Origin: Cacajao melanocephalus | Taxonomy: Eukaryota > Chordata > Mammalia > Primates > Pitheciidae | Direction of reading: 5' to 3' | Assembly: GCA_963573385.1 (NCBI GenBank) | Contig: CAUYLG010017948.1 | Coordinates: 1-64,000 of the forward strand | Length of the DNA stretch: 64,000 nt | Shown here: one piece after another, positions 34,786 to 47,077 of the stretch | How the letters are laid out: every line of letters begins with the position of its first letter | How positions within the stretch are numbered: the first letter of the stretch is position 1 | Translations under genes and position numbers: made by a program | Notes under the pieces: generated by a model | The model's input: only the letters and a program-made list of their open reading frames with translations | Told to the model about the DNA's origin: nothing | Databases searched by the model: none

Positions 34786-35335
34786 GCCTCAGTGGAATCT
34801 GGAGGCTCACCAATGGGGGACACACACACACAGACACACTATGCACACACTCACACACAGTAGCACTCGAAATATTTCTGAAGTCAGTATTACATACACT
34901 GTAGGGTCAGATGATTATAAAACTTTTTTTCAGAAACAAATCACTGAAAAGAATTATTTCTCTTCTCTTTAGTCATGAACTGGTTATTCAGGGAGCCAGA
35001 TATAGGCAGCACATTAAGTTGCCCCTGAGAGGGTGCTGGGGTAACTCACAGGTTGGGAAGTGACCACGGAACCTCATGGCCAATGCAGATGTCCCAGCTT
35101 CATCCCCACTACACTTTGAGACTCAACTACAACTCATCATTGCCCCACTCCCCAAGCATAAGCAGGCTGATAATAATTCCCCAATATCCTTCAGAGTCAC
35201 TAGAGCTGCCTTTCTGATGTCCAAAGCAGACCATATCAGTTCTGTTTTAAGATGATCAAATTGCCTCCCCTGTCCATCCTCTGCTCTCCGGATGCTGTAC
35301 AATCTCCTCAGCAAGACAGAATCCGATTCATCAAA
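34786..35335. other. Unannotated sequence with CA-rich patch
   Basis: An imperfect CA-rich stretch at 34,817-34,860. 35,100-35,330 is weakly L2-like but I could not support a call. Confidence 0.4.
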
Positions 35336-35776
35336 TCCTCATGCTTCCTGTGGCTGCCATAATAAATTCCCACAAGCTTCATGGTTTATAACAATAGAAA
35401 TGTATTCTCACACAGTTTTAGAGGCCAAAGTCTGAAATCAAGATGTCTATAAAGTTCTGCTGTCTCTGAAAACTCTAGAGGAGAATTCTTCCTTGCTTCT
35501 TTCAACTTCTGGTGACTACAGGCATCCCTTGCTTGTGGTTGCATTTCCACAATCTCTGCCTCCATCCTCACATAGCTACCTTCTCTGTGTGTGTTTCTTC
35601 TCTTGTTCTTACAAGGGCACACGTCACTGGATTTAGAGCCCACTTTGAGAATTCAAGATAATATCTTTCAAGATCCTTATTAATTTATTTGCATCTGCAG
35701 AGTCCTTTTCCAAACATGGTTATACCTACAAATTCCTGGTGGGCATATCTTTTGGGGAGCCAACAATCAAGTCACT
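35336..35776 (-). mobile_element. MLT1D LTR (MaLR)
   Basis: Antisense MLT1D: cttcctgtggctgccataat, gtattctcacacagttttag, caatctctgcctccatcctc, gcatctgcagagtccttttc, catatcttttggggagccaa. Same subfamily group as 7,685-8,198, opposite orientation. Confidence 0.8.
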
Positions 35777-36420
35777 CCATGTCCTTCTCCATGTCGTCTC
35801 TTATCCCCGCATCCCTAGCCCAATGCAGGCTGTGATTGGGACACCTTTTGCCACTTATACTTTTCACAACACACTGTGCTTTTCCACGTGTCTGTATGAT
35901 AGCGTTCTCACGATGGTGCCTTTTTTTTTCTTTTTTTTTTTTGAGACAGAGTCTCACTCTGTCACCCAGGCTAAAATGCAGTGGTGATCTCGGCTCACTG
36001 CAACCTCTGCCTCCTGGATTCAAGCAATTTTCCTGCCTCAGCCTCCTGAGTAACTGCGATTACAGGCACCCACCACCATTCCTGGCTAATTTTTGTATTT
36101 TTAGTAGAGATGGGGTTTCACCTTATTGGCCAGGCTGGTCTTGAACTCCTGACCTCAGGTGATCCACCTGCCTTAGCCTCCCAAAGTGCTGGGATTACAG
36201 GTGTGAGCTACTATGCCCAGACGATGGTGCCCTTTTGACTAGAATTCCATTTGCCCCCTTCCATTTTCCAGACTTCCCAAAGTTTCCCAGTCTAGCTCAA
36301 ATGTCATCTCTTTTATACAACCTTCTCAATAGCTCACAAGCAAAATTAGTCACTTCCTGTTTCCCACAGAACATTGCATAGAGCCTCACATGGAGTGTCC
36401 AGGGCATGTCCAAATGCTTA
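35777..36420 (+). repeat. L2 fragment interrupted by an Alu
   Basis: Left part 35,777-35,920 and right part 36,232-36,420 resemble the L2 ORF2 3' end and 3' UTR (gtctagctcaaatgtcatct, then cttcctgtttcccacagaac). Identification of the left part is weak. Confidence 0.45.
35921..36220 (-). mobile_element. AluS with TSD
   Basis: Antisense full-length Alu: interrupted T-tail 35921-35941, gagacagagtctcactctgt, ggctcactgcaacctctgcc, gagatggggtttcaccttat, ggtgtgagctactatgccca. The duplication acgatggtgcc is present at 35910-35920 and 36221-36231. Confidence 0.93.
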
Positions 36421-36737
36421 ATACCCACTGAACCAGTTAGGTTAATACACACTTTACAAACAGATGCATAAAGGTTTGACCTCCATCTGTCAGGAAGATC
36501 ACTGACATTTTATTCCTTTGGGGCTCACAAAGCTTTCTGGTATTTAAAAGGCTTTTGTTAAAACAGATGTGTATCCAGAACTTGATGCCAAGGTCAGTTA
36601 ACACCCTTGGGGCATTATTAACAGCTGGAGAAGAGCCCCCTCAGGAAGTCAACACTGAGGATAGGCAATCATGCAGAGGTAAGTTAGATGTTTCCTTTTC
36701 CTAACCATTCTGAAAAACTATTTCTAAGCCTCCCCTA
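36421..36737. other. Unannotated sequence
   Basis: Nothing recognised. Confidence 0.4.
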
Positions 36738-36773
36738 TGATATAATTTGTATGTTTGTCTCGAGTCACATCTC
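36738..36773 (+). mobile_element. MSTA/B LTR, first 36 bases
   Basis: tgatataatttgtatgtttg then tctcgagtcacatctc is the start of an MST LTR. The rest of the same LTR appears 7.1 kb away at about 43,886, on the far side of an inserted L1. Confidence 0.7.
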
Positions 36774-37483
36774 TTTCTATTTAATTTTTAAGTTCAAGGG
36801 TACATGTGCAGGTTTGTAACATAGGTAAACTTGTGTCATTGGGGTTTGTTGTAGAGATTATTTCATCACCCAGGTATTAAGCCTAGTACTCATCAGTTAT
36901 TTTTCCTGATCCTCTCCTTCCTCCCACTCTCCACCCTCTGACAGGCCCCAGCATGTGCTGTTCCCCACTATGTGTCCATGTGTTCCCATCATTCAGCTCC
37001 TGCTTATTAGCTCCCACTTATGTTGTGTTTGGTTTTCTGTTTCTGCATTAGTTTGTTAAGCATAATGGCCTCTGGCTCTACTCATGTCCCTGCAAAGGAC
37101 ATGATATTCTTTTTTGCAGCTGCATAGTATTCCATGGCATATATGTACCACATTTTCTTTATCCAGTCTATCATTGATGGGCTCTTAGGTTGATTCCGTA
37201 TCTTTGATATTGTGAATAGTGCTGCAATGAACATGAACATGCCTATGTCTTTATAAAAGAACAATTTACATTCCACTGGGTATATATCCAGTAATGGGAT
37301 TGCTGGGTTGAATGGTATTTATGTCTTTAGGTTTTTGTGGAATCACCAAGCTGTCTTACACAATGGTTGAACTAATTTACACTCCCACCAACAGTGTATA
37401 AGCATTCCTTTTTTTTTCACAGACTCGCCAGCATCTACTATTTTTTGACTTTAACAGCAGCCATTCTGACTGGTGTGAGATGG

Positions 37484-37841
37484 TGATAGAGTTTGGCTGT
37501 GTCCCCACCCAAATCTCATCTTGGATTGTAGTTCTCATAATCCCCATGTGTGGTGGGAGGTAACTGAATCATGGGCACGATTTCCCCCATGCTATTCATA
37601 TGATAGTAAGTGAGTTATTATGAGATCTGATGGTTTTATAAGGGGATTTCCCTTTCACTCAGTTCTCATTCTTCTCTTTCATGCTGCCATGTGAAGGATG
37701 TGTTTACTTCCCTTTCAGCCATGATTGTAAGTTTCCAGAGGCCTCCCCAGCCACACTGAACTGTGAGTCAATTAAACCTCTTTCCTTTATAAATTATCCA
37801 TTCTTGGGTATATGTCTTTATTAGCAGAACAGACTAATACA
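37484..37841 (+). mobile_element. THE1 LTR inserted in the L1
   Basis: Sense MaLR solo LTR of 358 bp: tgatagagtttggctgtgtc, cagatctgatgg-type centre (tgagatctgatggttttata), ccatgattgtaagtttccag, gtgagtcaattaaacctctt, ending agactaataca. The 5-bp TSD gatgg at 37479-37483 and 37842-37846 lies in L1 ORF2, which becomes continuous when the LTR is removed. Confidence 0.95.
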
Positions 37842-40823
37842 GATGGTATCTTATTGTGGTTTTGATTTGCATTTCTTTAATGATCAGTGATATTGAACTT
37901 TTTTCATATGATTTTTGGGAACAGGAATGTCTTCTTTTGAAAAGTGTCTGTTCATGTCCTTTGCCTACTTTTTAGTGGGGTTGTTTGTTTTTTTCTTGTA
38001 AATTTAAGTTACATATAGATGCTGGATATTAGACTTTTGCTGGATGCATAGTTTGCAAAACTCTTCTCCTACTCTGTAGGTTGTCTGTTTACTCTTTTGA
38101 TAGTTTCTTTTGCTGTGAAGAAGCTCTTTAGTTTAATCAGATCCCATTTGTCAATTTTTGCTTTTGTTGCTATTGCTTTTGGTGTTTTAGTCATGAAATC
38201 TTTACCTGTACCCGTGCCTGTGTCCTGAATGGTATTGCCTAGATTGTCTTCCAGGGATTTTATACTTTTGGGATTTACATTTAAGTGTTTAACCCATCTT
38301 GAGCTGATTTTTGTATATGCTATATAGAAGGGGTTGAATTTCAATCTTCTGCATATGGCTAGCCAGTTATCCTAGCATCATTTACTGAATTGGGAATCCT
38401 TTCCTTATTGCTTGTTTTTGCCAGGTTTGTCGAAGATCAGATAGCTTTAGGTGTGTGGTCTTACTTCTGGGTTCTCTATTATATTCCATTGGTCTATGGG
38501 TCTGTTTTTGTACCAGTACCACGCTGTTGTGGTTACTGTAGCCCTGTAGTACAGTTTGATGTCGGGTGGAGTGATGCCTCCAGCTTTGTTCCTTTTGCTT
38601 AGGATTGCCTTGGCTATTTGGGCTCCTTTTTGGTTACAAATGAATTTTAAAATAGTTTTTATTTAAATGCTGTGAAGATTCTCAATGGTAGTTTAATAGG
38701 AATAGCATTGAATGTATAAATTGCTTTGGGCAGTATGACCATTTTAACAATATTGATTCTTCCTATACATGAGCATGGAATGTTTTTCCATTTGTTTGTG
38801 TCACGTATGATTTCTTTGAGCAGTGTTTTGTAGTTCTTTTTGTAGAGAAATTTTACCTCCCTAGTTAGCTGGATTCCTAGATATTTTATGCTTTTTTGTT
38901 TTTGCAGAAATTGTGAATAAGACTATGTTCCTGATTTGGCATGACTGTTGTTGGTGTATAGGAATGCTAGTGATTTTTGTACATTTATTTTGTATTCTAA
39001 GACTTTGCTGAAGTTGTTTATCAGCTTAAGAAGCTTTTGGGCTGAGACTATGGGGTTTTCTAGATACAGGATCATGTCGTCTGCAAACAGGGATAGTTTG
39101 ACTTCCTCTCTCCCTATTTGGATGCCATTTATTTATTTCTCTTGCCTGATTTCCCTGGGTAGGACTTCCAATACTATGTTGAATAGGAGTGGTGAGATTG
39201 GGCATCCCTGTCTTGTGCTGGTTTTTAAAGGGAATGCTTCTAGCTTTTGCCCATTCAATACGACATTGGCTATGGGTTTGTCATATATGGCTCTTATTAT
39301 TTTGAGGTATGTTCCTCCAATAACTAGTTTATTAAGAGTTTTTTTTAACATGAAGCGTGTTGAATTTTATCAAAAGACCTGCATCTATTGAGATAATCGT
39401 GTGTTTTTTGTCTTTAGTCCTGTTTATATGATGAATCACATTTATTGATTTGCATATATTGAACCAACCTTGTATCCCAGGGATAAAGACTACTTAATTG
39501 TAGTGGATAAGCCTTTTGATATGCTGCTGAATTTGGTTTGCCAGTATTTTGTTAGGGATTTTTGCATCAATGTTCATTGATAATATTGGCCTGAAGTTTT
39601 CTTTTTTGTTGTTGTATCTTTGTCAGGTTTTGGTGTCAGGATGATGCTGGCCTCAGAATGAGTTAGGGTAGAGTCTCTCCTCCTCAATTTTTTGGCATAG
39701 TTTTAGTAGGAATGGTACTAGCTCTTCTTTGTACATCTGGTAGAATCAAGCTGTCAATCCATCTGGTCCTGGGCTTTTTTGTTGTTGGTGGTGGTGGTAG
39801 GCTGTTTATTATGACTTCAATTTCAGAGTTCATTATTGGTCTGTTCAGGGATTCAGTTTCTTCTGGTTCAGTCTTGGGAGGGTATATGTGTCCAGGAATT
39901 TATCCATTTCTTCTTAATTTTCTAGTTTATGTGCACAGAGGTGTTCATATCATTCTCTGGTGGTTGTTTGTATTTTGGTGGGGTCAGTGGTAATATCCCT
40001 TTTGTCATTTCTTATTATGTTTATTTGAATCTTCTCTCTTTCCTTCTTTATTAGTCTAGCTAGCAGTCAGTCAATTTTATTAATTTTTTTCTCAAAAAAC
40101 CAGCTCCTGGATTTGTTGTTGTTTTTTTTTTTAATGGTTTTTATGTCTCAATATCCTTCAGTTCAGCTTGGATTGTCATCTGCCAGCTTTGGGATATGTT
40201 TGCTCTTGGTTCTGTAGTTCTTTCAGTTGTGATGTTAGGTTGTTAGCTTGAGATATTTTAAACTTTTCAGTGTGGGCATTTAATGCTATAAATTTCCCTC
40301 TTAACCCTGCCTTAGCTGTGTTCCAGAGATTCTGGTACATGGTATCTTTTTTCTCATTATTTTCAAAGAACTTTTTGATTTCTGCCTTAATTTCACTATT
40401 TACCCCAAAGTCATTCAGGAGGAGGTTATTCAATTTCCATGTAATTGTATGGTTTTGAGTGAATTTCTTAATCTTGATTTCTAATTTAACTGCACTTTGG
40501 TTTCAGAAGTTGTTTGTTATATTTTCAATTCTTTTGCATTTTCTGAGGAGTGTTTTACTTCTGATTATGTGATCAATTTTAGAGTACGTGCCATGTGGCA
40601 GTGAGAAAAAATGTATAATCTGTTGTTTTGGGGTGGAAAGTTCTGTACATATCAGGTTCATTTGACCCCATGCTGAGTCTAGGTCCTGAATGTCTTTGTT
40701 AATTTTGTCTTGATGATCCGTCTAATAACATCAGTGGGATGTTAAAGTCTCCCACTATTATTGTGTGAGAGTCTAAGTTTCTTTGAAGGTCTCTACAAAC
40801 TTGCTTTATGGATCTGGGTGCTC

Positions 40824-41134
40824 AGCCGGGTGCAGTGACTCACACCTGTAATCCTAGCCCTTTGGGAGGCCAAGGTGGATGGATTGCCTGAGCTCAGGAG
40901 TTCAAGGCCAGCCTGTGCAACATGGTGAAAGCACGTCTCTACTAAAATACAAAAAATTAGCTGGGCATGGTAGCATGTGTCTGTAATCACAGCTACTCAG
41001 GAGGCTGAGGCTGGAGAATTGCTAGAACCCAGGAGGCAGAGGTTGCAATGAGCTGCGATTGCACCACTGCATTCCAGCCTGGGTGACAGAGTGAGACTCT
41101 GTCTCTTAAAAAAAAAAAAAGAAAGAAAAAGAAA
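40824..41134 (+). mobile_element. AluS inserted in the L1
   Basis: Sense Alu: agccgggtgcagtgactcac, gaggccaaggtggatggatt, two arms and an A-tail with aaagaaagaaaaag. The flanking L1 target ggatctgggtgctc (40810-40823) is repeated as gaatctggggtgctc (41135-41149), a TSD with one substitution and one extra G. Confidence 0.92.
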
Positions 41135-41559
41135 GAATCTGGGGTGCTCCTGTGTTGGGTGCATATATATTTAGGATACTTAGATCTTCTTGTTGAATTG
41201 AATCCTTTACTATTTTGTAATGCCCTTCTTCATGTTTTTTTTTTCTAATCTCTGTTGGTCTAAAGTCTGTTTTGTCAGAAACTAGGATTGCAACCCCTGC
41301 TTTTTTCTGTTTTGCATTTGCTTAGATTTTTCTCTATCTCTTTACTTTGAGCCTATGTGTGTTACTGCATGTGAGATGGGTCTCTTGAAGACAGCATGCC
41401 AATGGGTCTTGGTCCTTTACTCAGCGTGCCACTCTGTGCCTTTTAATTGAGACATTTAGCCCATTTACATTTAAGCTTAGTATTGATATGTGTAGATTTG
41501 ATCCTGTCATCATGTTAGCTGGTTATTTTGCAGACTTGTTTATGTGGTTGCTTTATACT

Positions 41560-42592
41560 GTCACTGGTTTGTGTATTTCAGTGTGTTTTTGTAGTGGCTA
41601 GTAAGTTTTTCCTTTCCATATTTAGTGCTTCCTTCAGGAGCTCTTGTAAGGCAGGTCTAGTGGTAACAAATTCCCTCAGCATTTTCTTCTCTGAAAAGAA
41701 TCTTATTTCTTCTTCGCTTATGAAACTTAGTTTGGCCAGATATGAAATCCTGGGTTGGAATTTCTTTTCTTTAAGGATGTTGAACATTTGCCCACAATCT
41801 CTCCTGGCTTCTAGGGTTTCAGCTGAGAGGTTTGCTGTTAGTCTAATGGGTTTCCCTTTTTAGGTGATCTGACCTTTTCCTTTAGCTGTCTTTAACATTT
41901 TTTTCTTTCATTTTGACCTTGAAGAATATGATGACTATGTTTCTTGGGGATGATATTGTTGTAGAATATCTTACTAGGGTTCTCTGCATTTCCTGAATTT
42001 GAATCTTGGTCTCTCTAGCTAGATTGGGGAAGTTCTCATGAATGATATCCTGAAATATATCTTCTAAGTTGGCTTCATTCTTTCCATCTCTTTCAGGGAC
42101 CCCAGTCAGTCACAGATTCTTGGAGGTTTTGTTAATTTCTTTTTGTTGTTTTTTCTCTATTCTTGTCTGCCTATCTTATTTTATAAAGCTAGTCTTTAAG
42201 CTCTGAGATTCTTTTCTCCGCTTGGTCTATTCTGCTATTAATACTTGTGATTGCATTACAAAATTGTCATAGTGTGTTTTTCAGCTCTCTCAGGTTGGTT
42301 ACATTCTTCTCTATACTGGCTATTTTGTCTGTCAGCTCCTGCATTGTTTTATCATGATTTTTAGCTTCCTTGCATTGGGTTTCAATGTACTCCTATAGCC
42401 AATGATCTTCATCCCTATCCATATTCTGAATTCTATTTCTGTCACTTCAGCCACCTCAATCTTGGCCTGGTTCCAAACGCTTGCTGGAAAGGTGATGTGG
42501 TCATTTAGAAGAAAGAAGGTACTCTGGATTTTTGAGTTTTCAGCATTCTTGTGCTGATTCTTTCTAATTTTTGTGGGCTTATCTACCTTCAA
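41560..42592 (-). pseudogene. L1 ORF1 remnant (RNA-binding chaperone)
   Basis: ORF1p is the trimeric RNA-binding protein of the L1 particle. The N-terminal frame begins with ATG at 42,592 and stays open to 42,332 (starts MKVDKPTKIRKNQHKNAENS, the older L1PB/L1M1-like form). The C-terminal domain is readable at 41,787-41,578 and contains REFVTTRPALQELLKEALNM. The coiled-coil region between them is out of frame. The spacing to ORF2 (about 70 bases) is normal for L1. Confidence 0.88.
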
Positions 42593-43885
42593 TCCTTGAA
42601 GTTGCTGACCTTTGGATGGTTTTTAAATTTTCTTTTACCCTATTTGATGACCTTGAAAGTTTGATTGTGGTATAGGGTGGATTCAGCCAACTGGCTTTGT
42701 TTCTGGGAGATTTTAGAGGGTCAAGACTCAGCTCTCAACACCTGGACTGCATGCTCTAACTCTGGAGGAATTGTATTGGGCCCCAATTTTGTTCTCTGGC
42801 TCCTCAAGGCTTGGAATCCACTGTAGGGGTGGGGTTGAGATGAGCAGCTGCAGTAGAGTGCTAGTGGATGCAAGGGTGCCTGCCTCCTTGCAGACATTCA
42901 CCACAGTGCCAGAGGCAATGAAGCTGGAGTTGGGGGTAAGGAGGCCCTGTGGGAAACTGTATGCATGGTTGTACTTGAAGTGGTGTTGTCTTGGGGTAGG
43001 GTGTTGGCCAGCAAAAGTTTAGGTGCCTTCTCTGTGCCCTGCAAGCTGGAGTGATCACTCAGGGTGTGGGAAGATATCCTGTGCTCTGCACAGTGTTAGT
43101 GTAAGGGCAGGGCACTGGCAGGGGTGGGGCTTGCTGATTCTGTGCCCACCAAGGCTCCATCTGCAGCGGAAGTTGGTGGTGAGGGGAGTGGACTGCTTTC
43201 CCACAAGCTGGCATGACAAGTAAAGCAAAACCTACCCATGCAGACATGTGCCAGCAAAGCAATGTAGGGAGTTACTGTGGGCCTGGGGAAACCGCAGTAT
43301 AGGGAGGGATCATGTGGGCTGCTGTATGGCCACAGGGGCTACCTCACTGGAGATCTCCACTGGTCAGGCTTGGTCCACCAGTGCAGAAACTATGGTGTGG
43401 GCCCCCAGTGCACCGGAGACTGCCCTTTAAGTAGCCATGGCCTGGCTGGGGCCTCAGGAGAGGCCAGCAGATCAAGGAAAGCTCAGGTCAGACCTGCCCG
43501 ATCTGATGTGCAAGATCACCTTGCAGAGATCAGGCCCAACTGTTCTCTAGGGCTAAAGTCTCTTATGAAAACAAGTTGCACCTAGGGGAATGGCCATTCC
43601 TGGCCATGCTCTGCTAAAGATGCTTCCACACCAAACCCTCTGGGCTCTACATCAGCTGGCTTGCTGCCCCACCACTTCTCTAAGCAGCTCTTCCTGCCAC
43701 CTCAAGTGGCTGTGGTGGTCAAGGGGTCCCCTCCTTCTGGGATTCCAGAGGTCCGTGGTGAGAGCAAGTTGCTCCCTGCCCGTTTAAATCGCTGATTCCC
43801 CTGAAGCTTTTGTGGTTTAAATAAAAGCCCCAGTGTGTAGTGGCCCATGCAGGGTTCCCAGCTTTCTCCCCCTTCAGCCCAGCTT
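42593..43885 (-). promoter_or_regulatory. L1 5' UTR (former internal promoter)
   Basis: GC-richer segment upstream of ORF1 in the L1 direction, with several overlapping short frames on both strands. Active L1 5' UTRs contain an internal RNA polymerase II promoter and an antisense promoter. Whether this old copy has any activity cannot be told from sequence. It is not the young L1PA1-8 type 5' UTR. Confidence 0.7.
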
Positions 43886-44284
43886 ATGTGTCCCAAATTT
43901 CATGTTGATTTGTAATCCCCAGTATTAGTGGTGGGGCTTGGTTGGAGGTGACTGGATGATGGAGGCAGGTTTCTAATGAATGGTTTAGCACCATCCTCTT
44001 GGTGCTGTCCTTGTGATAGTGAATGACTTCTCATGAAATTTGGTTGTTTAAAAGATGTGTAGCATCCCCCACCCTCTCTCTTGCTCTGACCACATGATGC
44101 GCCTGCTCCCCCTTTGCCTTCTGCCATGATTTTAAGCTTCCTGAGGCTTCCCCAGAGGCTGAGCAGATGTGAGCACCATGCTTCCTGTAAAGCCTGCAGA
44201 ACTGTAAGCCAATTAAACCTCTTTTCTGTATAAATTACCCAGTCTCACATATTTCTTTATAGTGATGCAAGAATGCCTAATACA
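43886..44284 (+). mobile_element. MSTA/B LTR, remainder after the L1
   Basis: Continues the LTR begun at 36,738: atttcatgttgatttgtaat, tgactggatgatggaggcag, gccatgattttaagcttcct, gcagaactgtaagccaatta, ending cctaataca. Combined with the first 36 bases it makes a complete MST LTR. Confidence 0.88.
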
Positions 44285-44539
44285 ACCTGCATTTAAGTTT
44301 GGACCACCTGATTAATTCTCATCAAAGAAATGAAGACAGAGTGATATACTACATTTCTAGGCCTGTCCACTAAAATCTCCCAAGAAATCATTGGTTCTGT
44401 GTTGTTTCCATCTGTGAGGCTAACCTCATGATACAAAGAGCTCAAATTCCTAAATCACTATTTAGAAAGAGAGACAAAAAGGAGAGATACCTAACATGTA
44501 TCATACTGTAACTGAGCAAGAAATACATTTTTATGTTAC
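44285..44539. other. Unannotated sequence
   Basis: Nothing recognised. Confidence 0.4.
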
Positions 44540-44875
44540 TAGGCATATCTGTTAGCTTTTGTTAAGTTGTGCTATGGTAATAGACAATCCCAAAAATCTC
44601 CATAGTCTAAGACAACAAAGGTTTATTTATAGTTCATATTACATGTTAACTGTTGTTGACTGTGGCTCTGCTCCTTATGTTTTCTTTACCCCAGAATCCA
44701 AGCAGAAGGATCAGCCCCTATTTGGGGCTGTTTTTATGGCATAGGTAAAAAGGGACCAGCAACAGAGCTGCTATGCAAGGCTCTTAAGCTTCCATTAAGA
44801 TATAGCATCTATTACATTTACTCAAATTCCATTGGCCAATCCCTAGTCCATGGGATGGAAACTCTATTTTCCCCC
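44540..44875. repeat. Ancient dispersed repeat, family not named
   Basis: gtctaagacaacaaaggttt, atttatagttcatattacat, gaaggatcagcccctatttg and ttccattggccaatccctag follow a common old human repeat, the same family as 25,110-25,990. I cannot give its name reliably. Confidence 0.5.
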
Positions 44876-45264
44876 TGTTGTGGACTGAATCATGTCCCCC
44901 CAAAATGAATAAATTGAAGCCCTAACCCCCAATGTGATTGTATTTGGAGATAAGGCTTTTAAAAGGGGTAATTAGTAATAAAGGAAGACATAAGGGTGGG
45001 ATCCTAATCCAATAGGACTGGTGTCCTTATAAGAAGAGGAAGAGATACAAGGAGTGCACAAGTACACACAAAAAAAAGGCCACGTGAAGATATGGCAAGA
45101 AGGTGGCCACCTGCAAGTCAAGGAAAGAGGCCTTAGAAGAAATCCTACCTTCTGGTACCTTTATCATGGACTTACAGCCTTCAAAACTGTGAGAAAATTA
45201 ATTTCTGTTGTTTAAGCCACCCGGCCTATGGTACTTTTTACGCCAGCCCAAGTTGACTAATACA
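44876..45264 (+). mobile_element. MLT1C LTR (MaLR) with TSD
   Basis: Sense LTR of 389 bp: tgttgtggactgaatcatgt, gaagccctaacccccaatgt, ggactggtgtccttataaga, gaaaattaatttctgttgtt, ending ttgactaataca. A 5-bp TSD ccccc lies at 44871-44875 and 45265-45269. Confidence 0.9.
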
Positions 45265-45571
45265 CCCCCCATAGAAAAGCATGTCAAGTTACATGGCAGT
45301 GGATGACAATCTCCATACATAATAGGACCTGATCTATAACTTTAAAGAATTGGGGGGTAATTAAACCATCTACCACATTACAGCACTGAAGTTGGGGAAT
45401 GCTTGCTAAAGCAGTTGGCCAGCATTACTGACTTTTCAAATGCCTCAGCTTGTCCAGCTAGACACATGCAGAAAGGTACTTTGGGGGATACTGAAGGTAA
45501 AACATCTCTCTCTATTCCATTTGTCCAGGGATGCCTCTACTCCTAGACTTCCTAGAATGATCAGCAGCTGG
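45265..45571. other. Unannotated sequence
   Basis: Nothing recognised. Confidence 0.4.
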
Positions 45572-45795
45572 GCCTAGTGGAAAGAGCTTGGTGGCATAGC
45601 TATAGCACTTTGTCCTTGGAATCGGATCTCATCATCTACTAGCACTATGGCCTTGGGCAGATTTCATTAACTCTTTGAGTTTTAATTCATTTGTCAAATA
45701 AAAAAAAAACCTGCTAACTGCTTACCAGAGTTGCTGTGAGAAGCAAATGAGAGAAAATCCTAGCACCCGGTAGGTTTTCATTAAATGTTATTTTT
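45572..45795 (+). repeat. MIR, nearly complete
   Basis: gcctagtggaaagagcttgg, actatggccttgggcagatt, gttgctgtgagaagcaaatg, cctagcacccggtaggtttt. Head, core and tail are all recognisable. Confidence 0.8.
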
Positions 45796-47077
45796 CTTTC
45801 TTAGAAACTGAAAAAGTTCATCCCTAGGGGAAGTTAAAGTTTAGCATGTCTCAGTCTTATCACAAGAGATATTCCCCTTTGTTCCAAAAATCCTTATTTC
45901 AAGTCAGGGCACATCTTACAGGACTAATGACCATACAGAAGACATTGCGATTAATCATTTGGGAACTGGAGAGAGTAGAGATGGGAAAGGAAGGGCAGAG
46001 GCTACAGGGACCAACCTGCAGGCAAGAAGAAAGGTTCAGTGCATTTATTTAATAGGGCCACTGTACAGCTGACTGGAGTTTACTCATCATAACAATGCTG
46101 GTATTTAAATAAAGACGTTAGAATTAATCATCGATTGTGATTAAAGCCCCCAGTTACTGAAAAATCTGAAAAGATGCTAGACTTCCCCCCGCCTCTTATT
46201 TTTCCCCTGGTCCTAGCAATACAGAATCTCAATGGCCCAGAATAAAAATTCTCTATTTTTATTAGAAACACCATGGGGAGGAAGGAATCTTGGAAATTGT
46301 ATCAGGAATTTAGATGGTGGGAGGGAAGAGAGTTTGATGTGTTTGCCTAATGTTTCATAAAAGGATGCCAGCTGTGTTGTCTTTAATTTGGGAATTACAG
46401 GGCTAAAAAGAGATTTACTCACTAATAAATATCCATTCTCCTATTCTTCATTGCCATATTGTCATGCAGTAATTCTTTGCTGATTCCAGAATAGTTTAAT
46501 ACTAATCCAGCAGATAGCATGCTGTGCTGTCACAGATACTGAGCACTTTACTGTGTATAAACTGACAATCTCTAAAGAGGGGCAAGGAGGAGAAGGGAGA
46601 AATTTTGTACAGATGCTCTATTCTATTTAGGTTTTAAAACCTTGAAAATTGAGTACAGTGAGACAGTTTTAATTTGTAGCCTTGAAGTGGAAACATAAAC
46701 TAGTTTTCACAGTGGAGCTCCTGATTTGGGGAGCCTTTTCCCCAAACACCTATACCCAGTGTCATATCTCCAAGTAGGCAGGATTTCTCATTGAACTCCT
46801 CCAATGATAACCACAAGAGTGATTTCCTGGTGTCCCCTAGACTCCCTAGAAGTTCCTTGAAACATTCCAGCCACACTAATCCTCCCTCCACAGCACTGAT
46901 GATCCCCTGTGCAGAGCTCCCACTTCCACTCCCAATTGGCCCTGTCTTCTCCACCACCCAATCTGTAGGCTGTTTGATGGATTCTAATGGGTTTACCAAT
47001 GATTCGTAACAGATATTATGTAGTTCCTGTTATTTGTTCTTTAGAGTTTGGCATATAACCAAAGCCTTTGCCTAGAG
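45796..47077. other. Unannotated sequence
   Basis: About 1.3 kb with no named repeat. Overlapping open frames on opposite strands at 46,700-47,009 (99 and 72 codons) have no recognisable product. Confidence 0.4.

Larger units (their letters stand above)
37000..41490 (-). pseudogene. L1 ORF2 remnant (endonuclease / reverse transcriptase)
   Basis: ORF2p of active L1 nicks target DNA and reverse-transcribes L1 RNA at the nick. Read on the minus strand, the endonuclease N-terminus starts near 41,490 (LNVNGLN-like) and is cut by an Alu at 40,824-41,134. The linker continues at 40,433-40,176. The reverse-transcriptase core has [17 protein letters not shown] at about 39,210-39,160 and an intact catalytic FADD at 39,076-39,087. 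The Cys-rich C-terminal region (MEYYAAAKK near 37,120) is separated from the rest by a THE1 LTR. The surviving frames are short (60-93 codons) because of multiple stops and frameshifts. Confidence 0.9.
36774..43885 (-). mobile_element. Near full-length L1 (L1PB/old L1PA type)
   Basis: Antisense LINE-1 with all regions in order: 3' UTR from about 36,790 (gttcaagggtacatgtgcag), ORF2 about 37,000-41,490, ORF1 about 41,560-42,592 and a 5' UTR of about 1.3 kb to about 43,885. Subtracting a THE1 LTR (37,484-37,841) and an AluS (40,824-41,134) leaves about 6.4 kb, the length of a complete element. Its reading frames are broken by many stops and frameshifts, so it cannot move. Both its flanks are parts of one MST LTR. 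Confidence 0.93.

Noticed and set aside
38948..39391. 147-codon plus-strand open frame, the longest in the window
   Set aside because: It is the antisense of the L1 ORF2 reverse-transcriptase region on the minus strand.
43023..43787. Cluster of overlapping frames resembling a compact gene region
   Set aside because: This is the GC-richer L1 5' UTR; the frames lie on both strands and have no recognisable product.
46700..47009. Opposite-strand frames of 99 and 72 codons
   Set aside because: Mutually overlapping, no domain, no splice or retrocopy signals.
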